The notes: generated from the letters alone by a model not told the origin. A stretch of DNA of 64,000 nt from Sphingobium herbicidovorans (GCF_002080435.1 NZ_CP020540.1:124001-188000), one strand, 5' to 3'; shown: positions 35,476 to 44,272, counted from the first letter of the stretch. Program-made: numbers and translations.

Positions 35476-36654
35476 TCAAAGACGTTCGATGATCGTCGCA
35501 TTCGCGAGGCCGCCGGCCTCGCACATTGTCTGGAGGCCATAGCGCCCCCCCGTTTCGATCAAGCCATTGAGCATCGATCCCATCAGCCGGGTTCCGGATG
35601 CACCCAGCGGATGACCGAGGGCAATCGCACCGCCGCGCGGGTTCAGGCGCGCAGGATCCGATTTGAATTCACGCTGCCATGCCAGCGGAACGGGCGCAAA
35701 GGCCTCGTTCACTTCGATATGATCGATGGCATCGATCGTCATACCAGCCTTTTTCAGCACCCGCTCCGTTGCCGGGATCGGCGCGGTCAGCATCAGCAGC
35801 GGATCATCACCGATCACGTCGAATGCGACGAACCGGGCCTTGGGCTGAAGACCCAAGCGGTTTGCCGTATTTTCCGACATCAGCAGCGCGGCCGACGCGC
35901 CATCCGTGATCTGCGAACTGTTGCCGGCCGTGATGCTCCAGTTGATCTGCGGGAAACGCTCCTTGAGCGCATCGTTGTTGAACGATGTCTTCAATTGACC
36001 AAGGCTTTCGGCTGTCGTGGTCGCGCGAATCGTCTCGTCCACTGAGACGACACCCTCGGCCGTCTCGATCGGCACGATCTCATTCGCGAGACCGCCGGCT
36101 AGACGAGTCGCTTCGGCGAGCTGGTGGGACCGCGCCGAATACTCATCCATCTCCTCGCGCGTGATGCCCCATTTCGCGGCGATCAGTTCCGCCGACACGC
36201 CTTGTCCCACGCTGCCTGGAAAACGTTCTTCATAGGCTTTTCCATGCGGATCGGCACCCATTCGGGCCGAGCCCATTGGCACGCGGCTCATAGATTCGAT
36301 TCCGCCCGCCAGGACGATGTCGTAAGCCCCCGCCGCGATGCCCTGCGCGGCGAAGTGCACGGCCTGCTGGCTTGAACCGCACCGACGCTCGACCATCGTG
36401 CACGGCACGTGAGTGGGGTAGCCGGCGCCGAGCCACGCCGTACGACCCACTGGCAACGCTTGCTCGCCCGCCTGGCTGACGCAACCCATGATGAGGTCAT
36501 CGACCGAACCGGGATCAAGGCGGTTGCGCTCGACCAGCGCGACCAGCACCTGTCGCAACAGGTCGGCCGGGTGGACGCTCGACAATATTCCGCCTGGCTT
36601 GCCGCGGCCCATCGGGGATCGAGCGATATCTACGATTACGGGAGAGTTATACAT
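35476..36654 (-). CDS. Acetyl-CoA acetyltransferase (beta-ketothiolase)
   Basis: This 392-residue thiolase with full catalytic residues has the nucleophile Cys92 in VERRCGSSQQA, IEVNEAFAPVPLAWQ, the histidine in GGAIALGHPLGASG and the second cysteine in TMCEAGGLANA. It cleaves 3-ketoacyl-CoA with CoA to yield acetyl-CoA (or propionyl-CoA) and a shortened acyl-CoA. ATG 36654 is supported by GGAAAGG; an 11-codon upstream extension lacks a site. It contrasts with the cysteine-less thiolase homologue at 11148-12317. It is followed after 14 bases by the SDR. Confidence 0.9.
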   Translation of the reverse strand: MYNSPVIVDIARSPMGRGKPGGILSSVHPADLLRQVLVALVERNRLDPGSVDDLIMGCVSQAGEQALPVGRTAWLGAGYPTHVPCTMVERRCGSSQQAVHFAAQGIAAGAYDIVLAGGIESMSRVPMGSARMGADPHGKAYEERFPGSVGQGVSAELIAAKWGITREEMDEYSARSHQLAEATRLAGGLANEIVPIETAEGVVSVDETIRATTTAESLGQLKTSFNNDALKERFPQINWSITAGNSSQITDGASAALLMSENTANRLGLQPKARFVAFDVIGDDPLLMLTAPIPATERVLKKAGMTIDAIDHIEVNEAFAPVPLAWQREFKSDPARLNPRGGAIALGHPLGASGTRLMGSMLNGLIETGGRYGLQTMCEAGGLANATIIERL

Positions 36655-36729
36655 TTCTTGCCTTTCCAAGCAGAACCGGGCGATCAAAGAACAGTCTGAA
36701 AGTCGATGTCATGACGTTAGATGGGAAGA

Positions 36730-37485
36730 TCAAAGTTCCAGCCCTCCAGAAACATAAAGCGTGTTCCCTGTAACGTAACTGGACTGATCAGAAGATAGAT
36801 AATGAACCGCCGTGGCCATTTCATCCGCTGTTCCCCGGCGCTTCATCGGAATTGCTTCGATAATGGCGCGTGCGCGTTCTTCCCCGATCTTGTCAAGGAT
36901 CATCTTGCCCAGGCCACCCCCAACGAAACCGGGGGCCACGCAATTCGCGCGCACGCCGTTGCGCCCCTCTTCCACCGCGATCCCGCGCACTAGCGCCTGC
37001 AATCCCGCCTTGGGCGCGACGGAGAGGATATCGCGCGGCGGCGACCGACTGACGCCTGCCGTCAGCACGGCGACGATCGTGCCGCGCGCTTCCCTGATCC
37101 TTGGCAATGCGGCGTGAATGGCATTGAAGCCGCCGATCAAATCCTGCTGCATGACCCGCGCCCATTCCGCCGGTTCGATCTTGGCGATCAGATCGTAATC
37201 GAAGCTCGGCCCGGCGGCGTAGACAAAGCTGTCCAGCGCACCGAATCGCGCCGCGATGCCATCGATGAACTCGGTGACTGCCGCAGGGTCAGTCAGTGCG
37301 ATCCGTTCCGCCACGGCCGCCGCTTCGAGCGCTTCAAGCCGCGCGATCAGATTTGCGGCTACCGCTTGATTGCTATGATAAGTGAACGCCACGTCCATGC
37401 CATGGGACGCAAGCTTCAGGCATATGGCTTGGCCGAGCACGCCCGAACCACCAACCACCAGCGCCGTTTTACGTTTAGCCGCCAT
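36730..37485 (-). CDS. SDR family protein with non-canonical active site
   Basis: This 251-residue SDR-fold protein has ALVVGGSGVLGQAI as the cofactor motif and a YVTGNTLYVSGG end. In the active-site helix the lysine is present (LSVAPKAGLQALVRG, Lys159), but the Tyr four residues before it is Ser155. The SFVYAAGPSFD segment replaces NNAG. This is reminiscent of enoyl-CoA or dienoyl-CoA reductase-like SDRs, which use a different Tyr. The start ATG 37485 lies inside the end of the ligase gene (11-base overlap), so it is coupled to the ligase. Reduction of an unsaturated CoA ester is plausible. Loss of catalysis cannot be excluded. Confidence 0.8.
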   Translation of the reverse strand: MAAKRKTALVVGGSGVLGQAICLKLASHGMDVAFTYHSNQAVAANLIARLEALEAAAVAERIALTDPAAVTEFIDGIAARFGALDSFVYAAGPSFDYDLIAKIEPAEWARVMQQDLIGGFNAIHAALPRIREARGTIVAVLTAGVSRSPPRDILSVAPKAGLQALVRGIAVEEGRNGVRANCVAPGFVGGGLGKMILDKIGEERARAIIEAIPMKRRGTADEMATAVHYLSSDQSSYVTGNTLYVSGGLEL

Positions 37486-39055
37486 TGCGCACGCAATATG
37501 CATCCTGCGCACCGGCGGTGGCAGCCGCATCGCGAAGGATGCGCCGAAGCACCTTGCCGGTGGCATTTCGCGGCAATGCGTGGGTGACGATTACCTGCTT
37601 GGGGCATTTGTAGCGGGCCAGCCGCTCGCGCAGTCCCTCCTGCAGCAGTTCGGCATCGAACGCGACGGTCGCATCATCGTCCAGCACCAGATAAGCGACG
37701 ACCGCCTCCCCCCACCGCGCGTCCGGGTGACCAACCACCGCGCACTCCCTGACTGCTGGATGCTCGAGTATCGCGGCCTCGACCTCACCGGGATAAACAT
37801 TCTCGCCACCCGTTATGATCATGTCCTTGCGGCGATCCAATATGATTAGCCTTCCGTCGTCCTTGAGCTCGCCGATGTCGCCCGTCTTCAACCACCCGTC
37901 AGCGTCGATCGCGTCCGCAGTCTCGGCCTGACGCTGCCAATAACCTGCCATTACGCCGGAGCCGCGCAGCATCACTTCGCCCACGCCGTGGGGTTCAAGC
38001 GCCCCGCTGGCGAAGTCGGCGACGCGCACTTCCACATCGGGCAGTGCGACTCCCGCCGAACGCAGGACGGCCGGATCAGCGGAATGATGGTCGTGCGGCC
38101 ACAGCGCCAAGGCGGCGCCGGTACTTTCCGTCAATCCATAGAGTTGGACCAGATCGCAAGCGAAATGGGCGCGCACTTCCTGCAGCAAACGCTGCCCGAT
38201 CGGCGCGCCGCCATAGCTGATGCAGCGAAGACCGATCGCGCGCGGTCTGGCTGCCTGTTCCTGAGTCAGCATGTCGAGCGCGGCCGGCACGACGAACATC
38301 CTCGTCACGCATTCCTTTTCGACGATCGCCAAGATATCGGCCGGGTTGAAATCGCGCTCTATGATGCCGTGCGCGCCATAACTCAGGCCATACAACGCCC
38401 AGCCCGTTCCGCTGATATGCGCGACCGGCATCGAGATCAGACTAGCGTCGTCACCCTTCCAACAAGCCCATGGTAGGCCAGCCTGCTTGTCCAGAAATCG
38501 CTGGCGAAGCAGGTTGCGGTGAGTCAGCATGACTCCCTTGGGCTCCCCCGTCGTTCCTGACGTATAGATCTGCACAACGACGTCCCGCTCGTCGTCCGAG
38601 CGCTGTGGGACTGACGATCCACCGTGTCGCCAATGGTTGAGGGGATCGCCATGAACGCCGATCGACCGTACGATCGCCGGGTCGAGCAGCGCGGACTTAG
38701 GCACGTCGGCTTCTGCGAACATCAGGCGCAGACCGGCGTCGGTGACGATGGCGGCAACTTCGCGCGGGGAAAGCTGCCATCCCACGGGAACCATCACCGC
38801 CCCTATTCTCGCCGCGGCGAAGAGCAGCTCAAAATAGGCGAGGCTGTTCCGTCCGATATAGCCAATTCGGTCCTCAGCACCGATGCCCTCGAACACCAGA
38901 CCCCGAGCCACTTCCAGCACCGACGCATCCAGCGCTGCATAGGTAAGCGCGCGCTCCCGGTCGCTAAGCGCGATTGCGTCAGGCTGGCAGGCGGCCTGAT
39001 AGGCCAGCAGTGCGCTCAGCGTTGTATAAGGCTGCCAGTCGGCCGTCACGGGCAT
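37475..39055 (-). CDS. AMP-forming acyl-CoA synthetase
   Basis: This 526-residue ANL-superfamily ligase has the A3 motif IYTSGTTGEPKGVMLTH near residue 165 and YGLTESTG. WLKTGDIGELKDDGRLIILD and the lysine-bearing LPRNATGKVLRRIL follow. It activates a free acid as acyl-CoA, the entry step of the pathway. ATG 39055 has GGAGAG at a good distance. It is the first gene of the minus-strand block, divergent from the AraC-type regulator, with a 274-base intergenic region that holds an inverted repeat. It may be the primary acid-activating enzyme of the whole block, so the regulator probably senses its substrate or product. Confidence 0.88.
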   Translation of the reverse strand: MPVTADWQPYTTLSALLAYQAACQPDAIALSDRERALTYAALDASVLEVARGLVFEGIGAEDRIGYIGRNSLAYFELLFAAARIGAVMVPVGWQLSPREVAAIVTDAGLRLMFAEADVPKSALLDPAIVRSIGVHGDPLNHWRHGGSSVPQRSDDERDVVVQIYTSGTTGEPKGVMLTHRNLLRQRFLDKQAGLPWACWKGDDASLISMPVAHISGTGWALYGLSYGAHGIIERDFNPADILAIVEKECVTRMFVVPAALDMLTQEQAARPRAIGLRCISYGGAPIGQRLLQEVRAHFACDLVQLYGLTESTGAALALWPHDHHSADPAVLRSAGVALPDVEVRVADFASGALEPHGVGEVMLRGSGVMAGYWQRQAETADAIDADGWLKTGDIGELKDDGRLIILDRRKDMIITGGENVYPGEVEAAILEHPAVRECAVVGHPDARWGEAVVAYLVLDDDATVAFDAELLQEGLRERLARYKCPKQVIVTHALPRNATGKVLRRILRDAAATAGAQDAYCVRNGG

Positions 39056-39074
39056 TTGGTCAATCTCTCCATGA

Positions 39075-39095
39075 CGTCGGCAAAAGGAGCCGACG
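39075..39095. promoter_or_regulatory. Inverted repeat upstream of the acyl-CoA synthetase gene
   Basis: CGTCGGC and GCCGACG flank a 7-base spacer, 20 bases before the start codon of the synthetase. In the transcript this would form a hairpin just upstream of the ribosome-binding site, so it could be a regulator-binding site or an attenuator. The rest of the 274-base divergent region (39056-39329) shows no other clear repeat. Confidence 0.35.
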
Positions 39096-39329
39096 CCTGC
39101 TTGTGCCGCTTGGCTGGGGCGGCGCCACTCTAGGGGACGGCTATCGCCGCATTTTGCTGGGACGGCAGGCAGACTTGCGTGTCAATGCACGACGGCGCAT
39201 GCCAGTTTCGAGCATCTCATTGTAGCCCCGCTTTACCAAAGTCGCGCAAGCAGTTACTGATCGCACCGATAAGCGTGCTGAACGCGCAATGGGCCAGACA
39301 ATCTGTTGGACGGCCTTAGGAGAGAGATC

Positions 39330-40298
39330 ATGGAAACGACGACGCAAATTGCCGCCTCCGTCGACGAACTGAGGCCATTGATCGAGCAGCGTTATTACCG
39401 GGGTGACACCTATGGAAGCGGCACGCCCGACGCGCGCTTCACACTGAGGTCGGTGCAGGCGGGTCTGCTGCCGGTGACCCAGTTTGCGGGCGGGCACTTG
39501 GGCCTGCGCCGCACCTGGAACCATATCCGTGAAAATCCGAGTGATGTCTACGTTATATGGTTCCCGATCGAGGGCGCAATCACCGTCACGCAGGATCTCG
39601 CTCATGATACAAAGGTCGAGAGCGGCGAGTGCATGATCAGTTGTGGCGACAGACCGTTCCACGTGCGCACGATCTCAGCCGATGCTGCCAACATCAATCA
39701 AATCCACGTGATCGTACCGTCACACATCATTCGCTCCCGCCTGCCCAATGTCGACAGGCTGTGTGGGCGTGGCTTTTCCGGTCGATCCGGCGCTATCAAG
39801 CTCGGGGCGGAACTATACAGGCTGATGCTGTGCGAAGCGCAGGACATATCGATGGGCAGCTTGTCCAATCTCAGCCTAGCCGCCTTGGACGCGGTTTGCG
39901 ACGGCATGCGCTTTGTAACGGTCGACCAACCGACTCAGATCGACAACAATAAAATGCATCTGGAGCGGACGCTGCGTTTCATTGACCAGCATCTATCCAC
40001 GCAAGGGCTGACCGCCGAGAGGGTCGCTAAAGGTTGCGGCATGTCACGCCGCTACCTGCATTATCTGCTGAGTAACAACGGTATTAGCTTCGGCAACTAT
40101 CTGTGGGAAGCACGGCTGCAGCAGGCGTGCCAATGGCTTAGCGATCCTGAATTTCGGCACTTCAACATAGTCGACATTGCATATATGTGCGGGTTCCGCA
40201 GTGCTTCGCATTTTAGTAATGCGTATCGCGCACGTTTTGGCGTTTCTCCTCGAGATGCCCGGATGGACGCTGAGGTGCCGGTTCGACTAAACTCGTAG
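39330..40298 (+). CDS. AraC family transcriptional regulator
   Basis: The 322-residue regulator has an N-terminal AraC-binding-like domain (VYVIWFPIEGAITVTQDL, GECMISCGDRPFHV) and a C-terminal double helix-turn-helix. The latter includes GLTAERVAKGCGMSRRYLHY, WLSDPEFRHFNIVDIAYMCG and the signature GFRSASHFSNAYRARFGVSP. ATG 39330 is preceded by AGGAGAG, so the longer TTG-initiated reading is rejected. It is transcribed away from the minus-strand ligase operon, the common arrangement for an activator of the divergent operon. The effector is unknown. It is likely an acid or CoA ester of the degraded compound. Confidence 0.87.
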   Translation: METTTQIAASVDELRPLIEQRYYRGDTYGSGTPDARFTLRSVQAGLLPVTQFAGGHLGLRRTWNHIRENPSDVYVIWFPIEGAITVTQDLAHDTKVESGECMISCGDRPFHVRTISADAANINQIHVIVPSHIIRSRLPNVDRLCGRGFSGRSGAIKLGAELYRLMLCEAQDISMGSLSNLSLAALDAVCDGMRFVTVDQPTQIDNNKMHLERTLRFIDQHLSTQGLTAERVAKGCGMSRRYLHYLLSNNGISFGNYLWEARLQQACQWLSDPEFRHFNIVDIAYMCGFRSASHFSNAYRARFGVSPRDARMDAEVPVRLNS

Positions 40299-40741
40299 AA
40301 GTCGCGCTGTCCGGCGTCTGCAGGGCGACGGTGGAGACCACGTGGAAATCGGCATGGCCCTGCGTCGGATAGATTGGGGCAGCTTTTGCTTATCGTTGGC
40401 CAGCCGATTTAGTCTTAGCTCGCGTTCGAGCTGAAGATGCTGGTCAGCCGAACCTGGACTTCGCGTCCTCACGGATCTCGAAGATCAGGTCGGATCGCTT
40501 GGCTATTTCGGCGAGAAGTTCGAGAACGAGCAGAAGGAAGGCTCTGCGCTCGACCGCGTCGTGCTGATCGCCGATGTCGAGGAGAAGGCGACCGGCGAGC
40601 TGACGCTGTTGGCCAGTTTCCCAGCCTCGAACGCTTCATCTCATAAGGGTCGATCCGCCAGCGCAACTTGCGTGGCCGCGGCCAGGATCTGCGGCTGTTG
40701 CCTGGGGACCGCAATGGTCCTTAGCACCGCAGGGGCGAGGC
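40299..40741. other. Gene-poor region with an unrecognised reading-frame remnant
   Basis: This 440-base stretch lies between the regulator and the IS66 remnant. On the plus strand at 40438-40620 the frame reads LTDLEDQVGSLGYFGEKFEN and continues through ALDRVVLIADVEEKATGELT. It looks protein-like but has no proper start and loses coherence after about 60 residues. I do not recognise the family. It may be the remnant of a gene truncated by the IS66 insertion. Confidence 0.35.
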
Positions 40742-40827
40742 GTAAGCGAAGCCGCAGCCCCACCTTGCGGGCGTGAAGGGTAGCGCTGAGTCTGCGCGTC
40801 CTGATCAGGACGGAGGACGCTGGTGCT

Positions 40828-41264
40828 ATGACGATGCCATGTGACGATGCTGGCACTAGCAAGGTTCAGCCGTTCGAGGTTTTCACCGGCGCAGGCCAGC
40901 GGCGGGACTGGCTGCCAGAATCGAAGGCCGCTATCATCGCGGAGAGCTATTCCAAGCAGGAGACGGTCTGCGCCGTTGCCCGTCGGCACGGCCTTAGCCC
41001 ATCGCAGCTGTTCACCTGGCGGCGGCGTAGGCCCACGGCGTTGCGCTGCCAGTCGTCCCCATGATGGCGCCCGCGTTCGTTCCCGCGATTATCGAGGAGC
41101 CACCGTCGGTCGAACCGGCTTCGGCGAAGCGCCTGCGGAAGCAGGCGCGTGCAAAGGACGGCGCGGTCGAGCTGGAGATTGACGGCGTAGCGGTGAAGAT
41201 CGGTCGCGGCGCAAATGCTGGCATTATCGTGGCGATCATCGAAGCGCCCAGGGCGACGCGATGA
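40828..41264 (+). pseudogene. tnpA: IS66 TnpA, frameshifted
   Basis: The first part reads VCAVARRHGLSPSQLFTWRR, the typical TnpA helix-turn-helix. The frame breaks near 41030-41050, after which the protein continues in another frame with FVPAIIEEPPSVEPAS, VELEIDGVAVKIGRGANAG and a final RATR. Its end overlaps the start of tnpB (ATGA at 41261). The small IS66 proteins are needed with TnpC for transposition, so the break helps explain inactivity. Confidence 0.75.
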
Positions 41265-41617
41265 TTGGACCAGGAGTTGGTGCACGCGTCATGGTAGCGA
41301 CCCGCCCTGTGGATTTTCGCAAAGGGCCGGACGCCATGGCGGCGCTGGTGAGCGCAAACTATGGCGGTGGTGCATTTTCTGGCGTGATCTACGTCTTTCG
41401 AGCCAAGCGCGCCGATCGGATCAAGTTGATATGGTGGGATGGGATCGGGCTATGCCTGATGGCTAAGCGTCTGGAACAAGGCGGCTTCAAGTGGCCCAGT
41501 ATTCAGGATGGCGTGATGCGTCTTTTTGCCGCTCAGTTGGGTGCGCTTCTGGAGGGATTGGACTGGCGCCGAGTTCATGGCGGCCGTCGACCACAAGCTC
41601 CGCAGATTGCCGGTTGA
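41261..41617 (+). CDS. tnpB: IS66 TnpB (Orf2)
   Basis: This 118-residue intact protein of the IS66 Orf2 family has MVATRPVDFRKGPDAMAALV, VIYVFRAKRADRIKLIWWDG, GLCLMAKRLEQGGFKWPS and the terminal GLLEGLDWRRVHGG-like segment. It is required for IS66 transposition with TnpA and TnpC, both of which are broken here. A related C-terminal remnant of this protein, with the shared SIQDGV segment, lies at 60027-60147. Confidence 0.82.
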   Translation: MIGPGVGARVMVATRPVDFRKGPDAMAALVSANYGGGAFSGVIYVFRAKRADRIKLIWWDGIGLCLMAKRLEQGGFKWPSIQDGVMRLFAAQLGALLEGLDWRRVHGGRRPQAPQIAG

Positions 41618-41669
41618 CAGGGCTTTTCGCTCCTGATTAGCTGCGCTGAACTTCGTTTTTCCTGTCGTC

Positions 41670-42607
41670 ATGCCCACGCAAGCGGTCCAGCCCGACGACA
41701 TTTACGCGCTCCGTGCGCTCGTACTGGAGCAGTTCCGGATGCTGGCGCAGGAGCGGGCCGCATCTGAGGTCCGACTGGCGGAGCTGAACGTCGCCACGGG
41801 CGAAGCAAACGCTGAGATCGAATGCCTCCAGTCGATCACCAAGGCCTTCATGCGGCATCGTTTCGGCCGCCGGTCCGAACAGCTCGATGCCGATCAGCTC
41901 CAGCTGGGACTGGAAGATGTCGAGATCGCCCTTGGGCACGCCTGCGCGGCCAGAGAAGCTGTCGCGCCGCGTTCCCGCAGCGATCAGCCCCGCAAGACCA
42001 ACCGCAGCTCATTGCCCGCGCATCGCGAGCGGATCGGACAGATTGTCGATATCGACGATAAGCCTGTCCTGTGCCTGTCGAAGGGGCCTGCCCTTGCTGC
42101 AGGGGACCGCTCCACAAGATCGGCGAAGACGTCGCGGAGCGCCTGGTCGTCGCGCCCACCACCTTCCGCGTGCTGGTGACGCGCCGCCCGCGCTATGGCT
42201 GTCGCTCGTGCGAAGGCGCGATCGTCCAGGCGCCCGCTCCGGCGCGGATAGTCGAAGGCGGGATCCTGACCGAAGCGCTGATCGCACAGTTGCTGGTGTC
42301 GAAGTATGCCGATCATGTTCCGCTATACCGGCAGGCTTAGATCTATGCTCGACAGGATATCAGGCTCGATCGCTCCACCCTGGCGGGCTGGGTGGGTCGG
42401 GCAGCATGGTATCTGCGGCCGCTGCGCGACCCGACCCTTGAGGAGGTGCGGCGAGCCGAGCGCTTGTTCTCCGACGAGACTACCGCGCCGGTGCTTGATC
42501 CAGAACGCGACAGAACGAAGACCGGTCAGCTATGGGCCTATGCCCGCGATGATCGACCATGGGGTGGCGCAGGTCGACCGATGGTCGCCTATGTCTATGC
42601 GACAGGC
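41670..42607 (+). pseudogene. tnpC: IS66 TnpC transposase, disrupted and truncated
   Basis: The N-terminal leucine-zipper part and FMRHRFGRRSEQLDADQLQL are intact. After GQIVDIDDK the frame is disturbed by a 23-base insertion (42063-42085). It then resumes in another frame as ACPCCRGPLHKIGEDVAERL, with the zinc-finger cysteines, and continues to LLVSKYADHVPLYRQA. A TAG follows at 42337, then IYARQDIRLDRSTLAGWVGR, DETTAPVLDP and TGQLWAYARDDRPWGG. Homology stops near 42600, about a third before the normal end, so part of the DDE domain is lost. Confidence 0.82.
42063..42085 (+). repeat. 23-base REP-like insertion inside tnpC
   Basis: Removing these 23 bases restores GAT AAG GCC TGC CCT TGC TGC and the uninterrupted TnpC reading IDDKACPCC. 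The insert contains CCTGTC twice around CTGTG and ends with GAAGGG, resembling a dispersed short repeat that I recall from proteobacterial genomes (CCTGTCCTGAGCCTGTCGAA-like). A genome-wide search would show whether it is one of a family. Confidence 0.55.
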
Positions 42608-42625
42608 GGCCTTTTGCAAAAGGCC
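42608..42625. repeat. Perfect 18-base palindrome at the IS66 truncation point
   Basis: GGCCTTTTGCAAAAGGCC is a perfect palindrome lying directly where TnpC similarity ends. It may be a deletion-junction trace, the end of another element, or a protein-binding site. The following stretch to 42859 holds no recognised gene except a short frame with FDKLRARVFARLAELVDQMT, which I could not assign. Confidence 0.45.
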
Positions 42626-42859
42626 ACTCCGTCGCTTGATCCAGCAGGCAACGAACCATCATGAAAGGGGCCAGTCTTAGGTGTCGCTAAGGGGCCTCTT
42701 TCCGATGTCGCTTGAAAACAAGCTCCGAGCCAGCAAAGTCACACCTCCGTAGGCACACGCGGCCTAAGGTGTTCGACAAACTCCGCGCCAGGGTGTTCGC
42801 CCGGTTGGCGGAGCTGGTCGACCAGATGACCAATAAGCCGCGTCTGCGAGCACGCGCGA

Positions 42860-44272
42860 TTAGCCCGTGCTCTCCGCCAACGCCGCACCGGTGCGTGCCT
42901 CGGCGTCCTTACGGGCACGGAACTGCGCCGCAGGGTGTCGCTCATTCAAAAGGGGACCCGACTCGCTCTCCGTTCCGGCGAACAGCTTTTCACGGAATGT
43001 CCCAGGAGCATACTCTGATTGCATAAGTCCACGTTTCTTTAGAACCGGGCAAACATGGTCTATGAAGCCGTAAACTTCGTGCGTGCCGGTCATCTGCTGG
43101 TAATTTATACCATCAACACCCGCGTCGAGAAATGTTTCAACTTCGTCCGCCGCCTGGTCGGGAGTACCGACGAACCGGTTTAGCGCAAGCACCATGGCCA
43201 CATCGCGGAAGGTTCCCTGCTTGTCCGGATAGCTCTCCGCAACTTGCCGGAACAGGCCCTGGATCGCATCGCTCTGGAAATCACCGAACGGCTTGTCCAT
43301 GTCCACTTGGCTGAAATCCACGCCCATGATTGAGCTCATGTAGGCAGTGACGTATTCGGTATCTCTGAGAAACTGCTGAAGCTCGCGATCCTTGCGGCGG
43401 GCTTCTTCCTCAGTCGATCCGATGACGTAGTTCCGCCCGACGAAGAACTGCAGGTCAGTCGGCTTGCGCCCAAAACCTTTAAGCCGCTGAACCATGTCGC
43501 GGCGAAAATTGGCGAATGTGGGCAGGGGATTGTCGCCGTTGCCGACGAAGAAGATGGCTTCGGAGTGGCGCGCGGAGAAGTCGCGACCGTTACTGGACGA
43601 GCCGGCCTGAAACAACACCGGCACCCGCTGTGGCGATGGCTCCACGCCGTGGATGCCCGGAACCCTGTAGAACTCGCCCTTATGCCCAATCGGGTGGACT
43701 TTGGACGGATCGCCGAAGATCCCCGTCGCGACGTCGCGGACCACGGCTCCGTCCTCCCACGAGCCCTCGACGAGCTTGTAGAGCACGTTGACGTATTCTT
43801 CCGCCCGACGATAGCGGACTGCGTGAGGCTCTACATCGTCATAGCCCAGGTTCTGCCATGCCGATTTCTGGAACGAGGCCACGATGTTCCAGCCAATCCG
43901 GCCATTCGATAGATGATCGAGGGTGCTCACTCTGCGGCTGAATTCCGTAGGGTGAGTCTGGATGACGTTGGCGCTGAATACGAACCCGAGGTTCTGGGTG
44001 ACCGACACCAGAGCGGCGGTCAACGTGACGGGATCGGCAACAGGAAACTGGAGTGCAAGCTCGATAGCCGGAGCCGTCGAATTCTTGTAGGTATCGTGGA
44101 CACCGTTGAAATCGGCCCAGAAGAAACAATCGAACTTGGCTTCCTCGATCTTTCGGGCGAGCTCGATCCAATGCGAGAGGTTCGTGTAATCGAAATTGAT
44201 CGCCTTCGGGTGATGCCAATGGCTCGGAGGTCCTGCCCCCGGGCAAAAGGTCGAAAACATGGAGAAGCGCAT
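42860..44272 (-). CDS. LLM class flavin-dependent monooxygenase (NtaA/SnaA/DszA family)
   Basis: This 470-residue protein of the bacterial luciferase-like fold has MRFSMFSTFCPGAGPPSHWH at the start, AKFDCFFWADFNGVHDTY, LDHLSNGRIGWNIVASFQKS and VPVLFQAGSSSNGRDFSARH. All are features of the NtaA/DszA branch that uses FMNH2 and O2. Such enzymes cleave C-N, C-S or C-C bonds in two-component systems, needing a separate flavin reductase; none is in the window. ATG 44272 with AAGG upstream is preferred over TTG 44332. The two neighbouring VOC-family genes suggest a shared pathway, perhaps for an aromatic, sulfur or nitrogen compound. Confidence 0.84.
   Translation of the reverse strand: MRFSMFSTFCPGAGPPSHWHHPKAINFDYTNLSHWIELARKIEEAKFDCFFWADFNGVHDTYKNSTAPAIELALQFPVADPVTLTAALVSVTQNLGFVFSANVIQTHPTEFSRRVSTLDHLSNGRIGWNIVASFQKSAWQNLGYDDVEPHAVRYRRAEEYVNVLYKLVEGSWEDGAVVRDVATGIFGDPSKVHPIGHKGEFYRVPGIHGVEPSPQRVPVLFQAGSSSNGRDFSARHSEAIFFVGNGDNPLPTFANFRRDMVQRLKGFGRKPTDLQFFVGRNYVIGSTEEEARRKDRELQQFLRDTEYVTAYMSSIMGVDFSQVDMDKPFGDFQSDAIQGLFRQVAESYPDKQGTFRDVAMVLALNRFVGTPDQAADEVETFLDAGVDGINYQQMTGTHEVYGFIDHVCPVLKKRGLMQSEYAPGTFREKLFAGTESESGPLLNERHPAAQFRARKDAEARTGAALAESTG

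Larger units (their letters stand above)
40742..42607 (+). mobile_element. IS66-family element, degenerate and truncated
   Basis: The order tnpA, tnpB, tnpC on one strand identifies an IS66 element. The left end is tentatively placed at GTAAGCG (40742), which fits the family terminus. TnpA is frameshifted, TnpB is intact, and TnpC has an insertion-caused frameshift, an in-frame stop and loss of its C-terminal third. Similarity ends near 42600, just before a perfect palindrome at 42608-42625, so the right end is missing. Confidence 0.7.

Noticed and set aside
42760..42850. Short frame with FDKLRARVFARLAELVDQMT as a gene
   Set aside because: No start, no terminator and it runs into the antisense of the monooxygenase gene; at most a remnant of another element.
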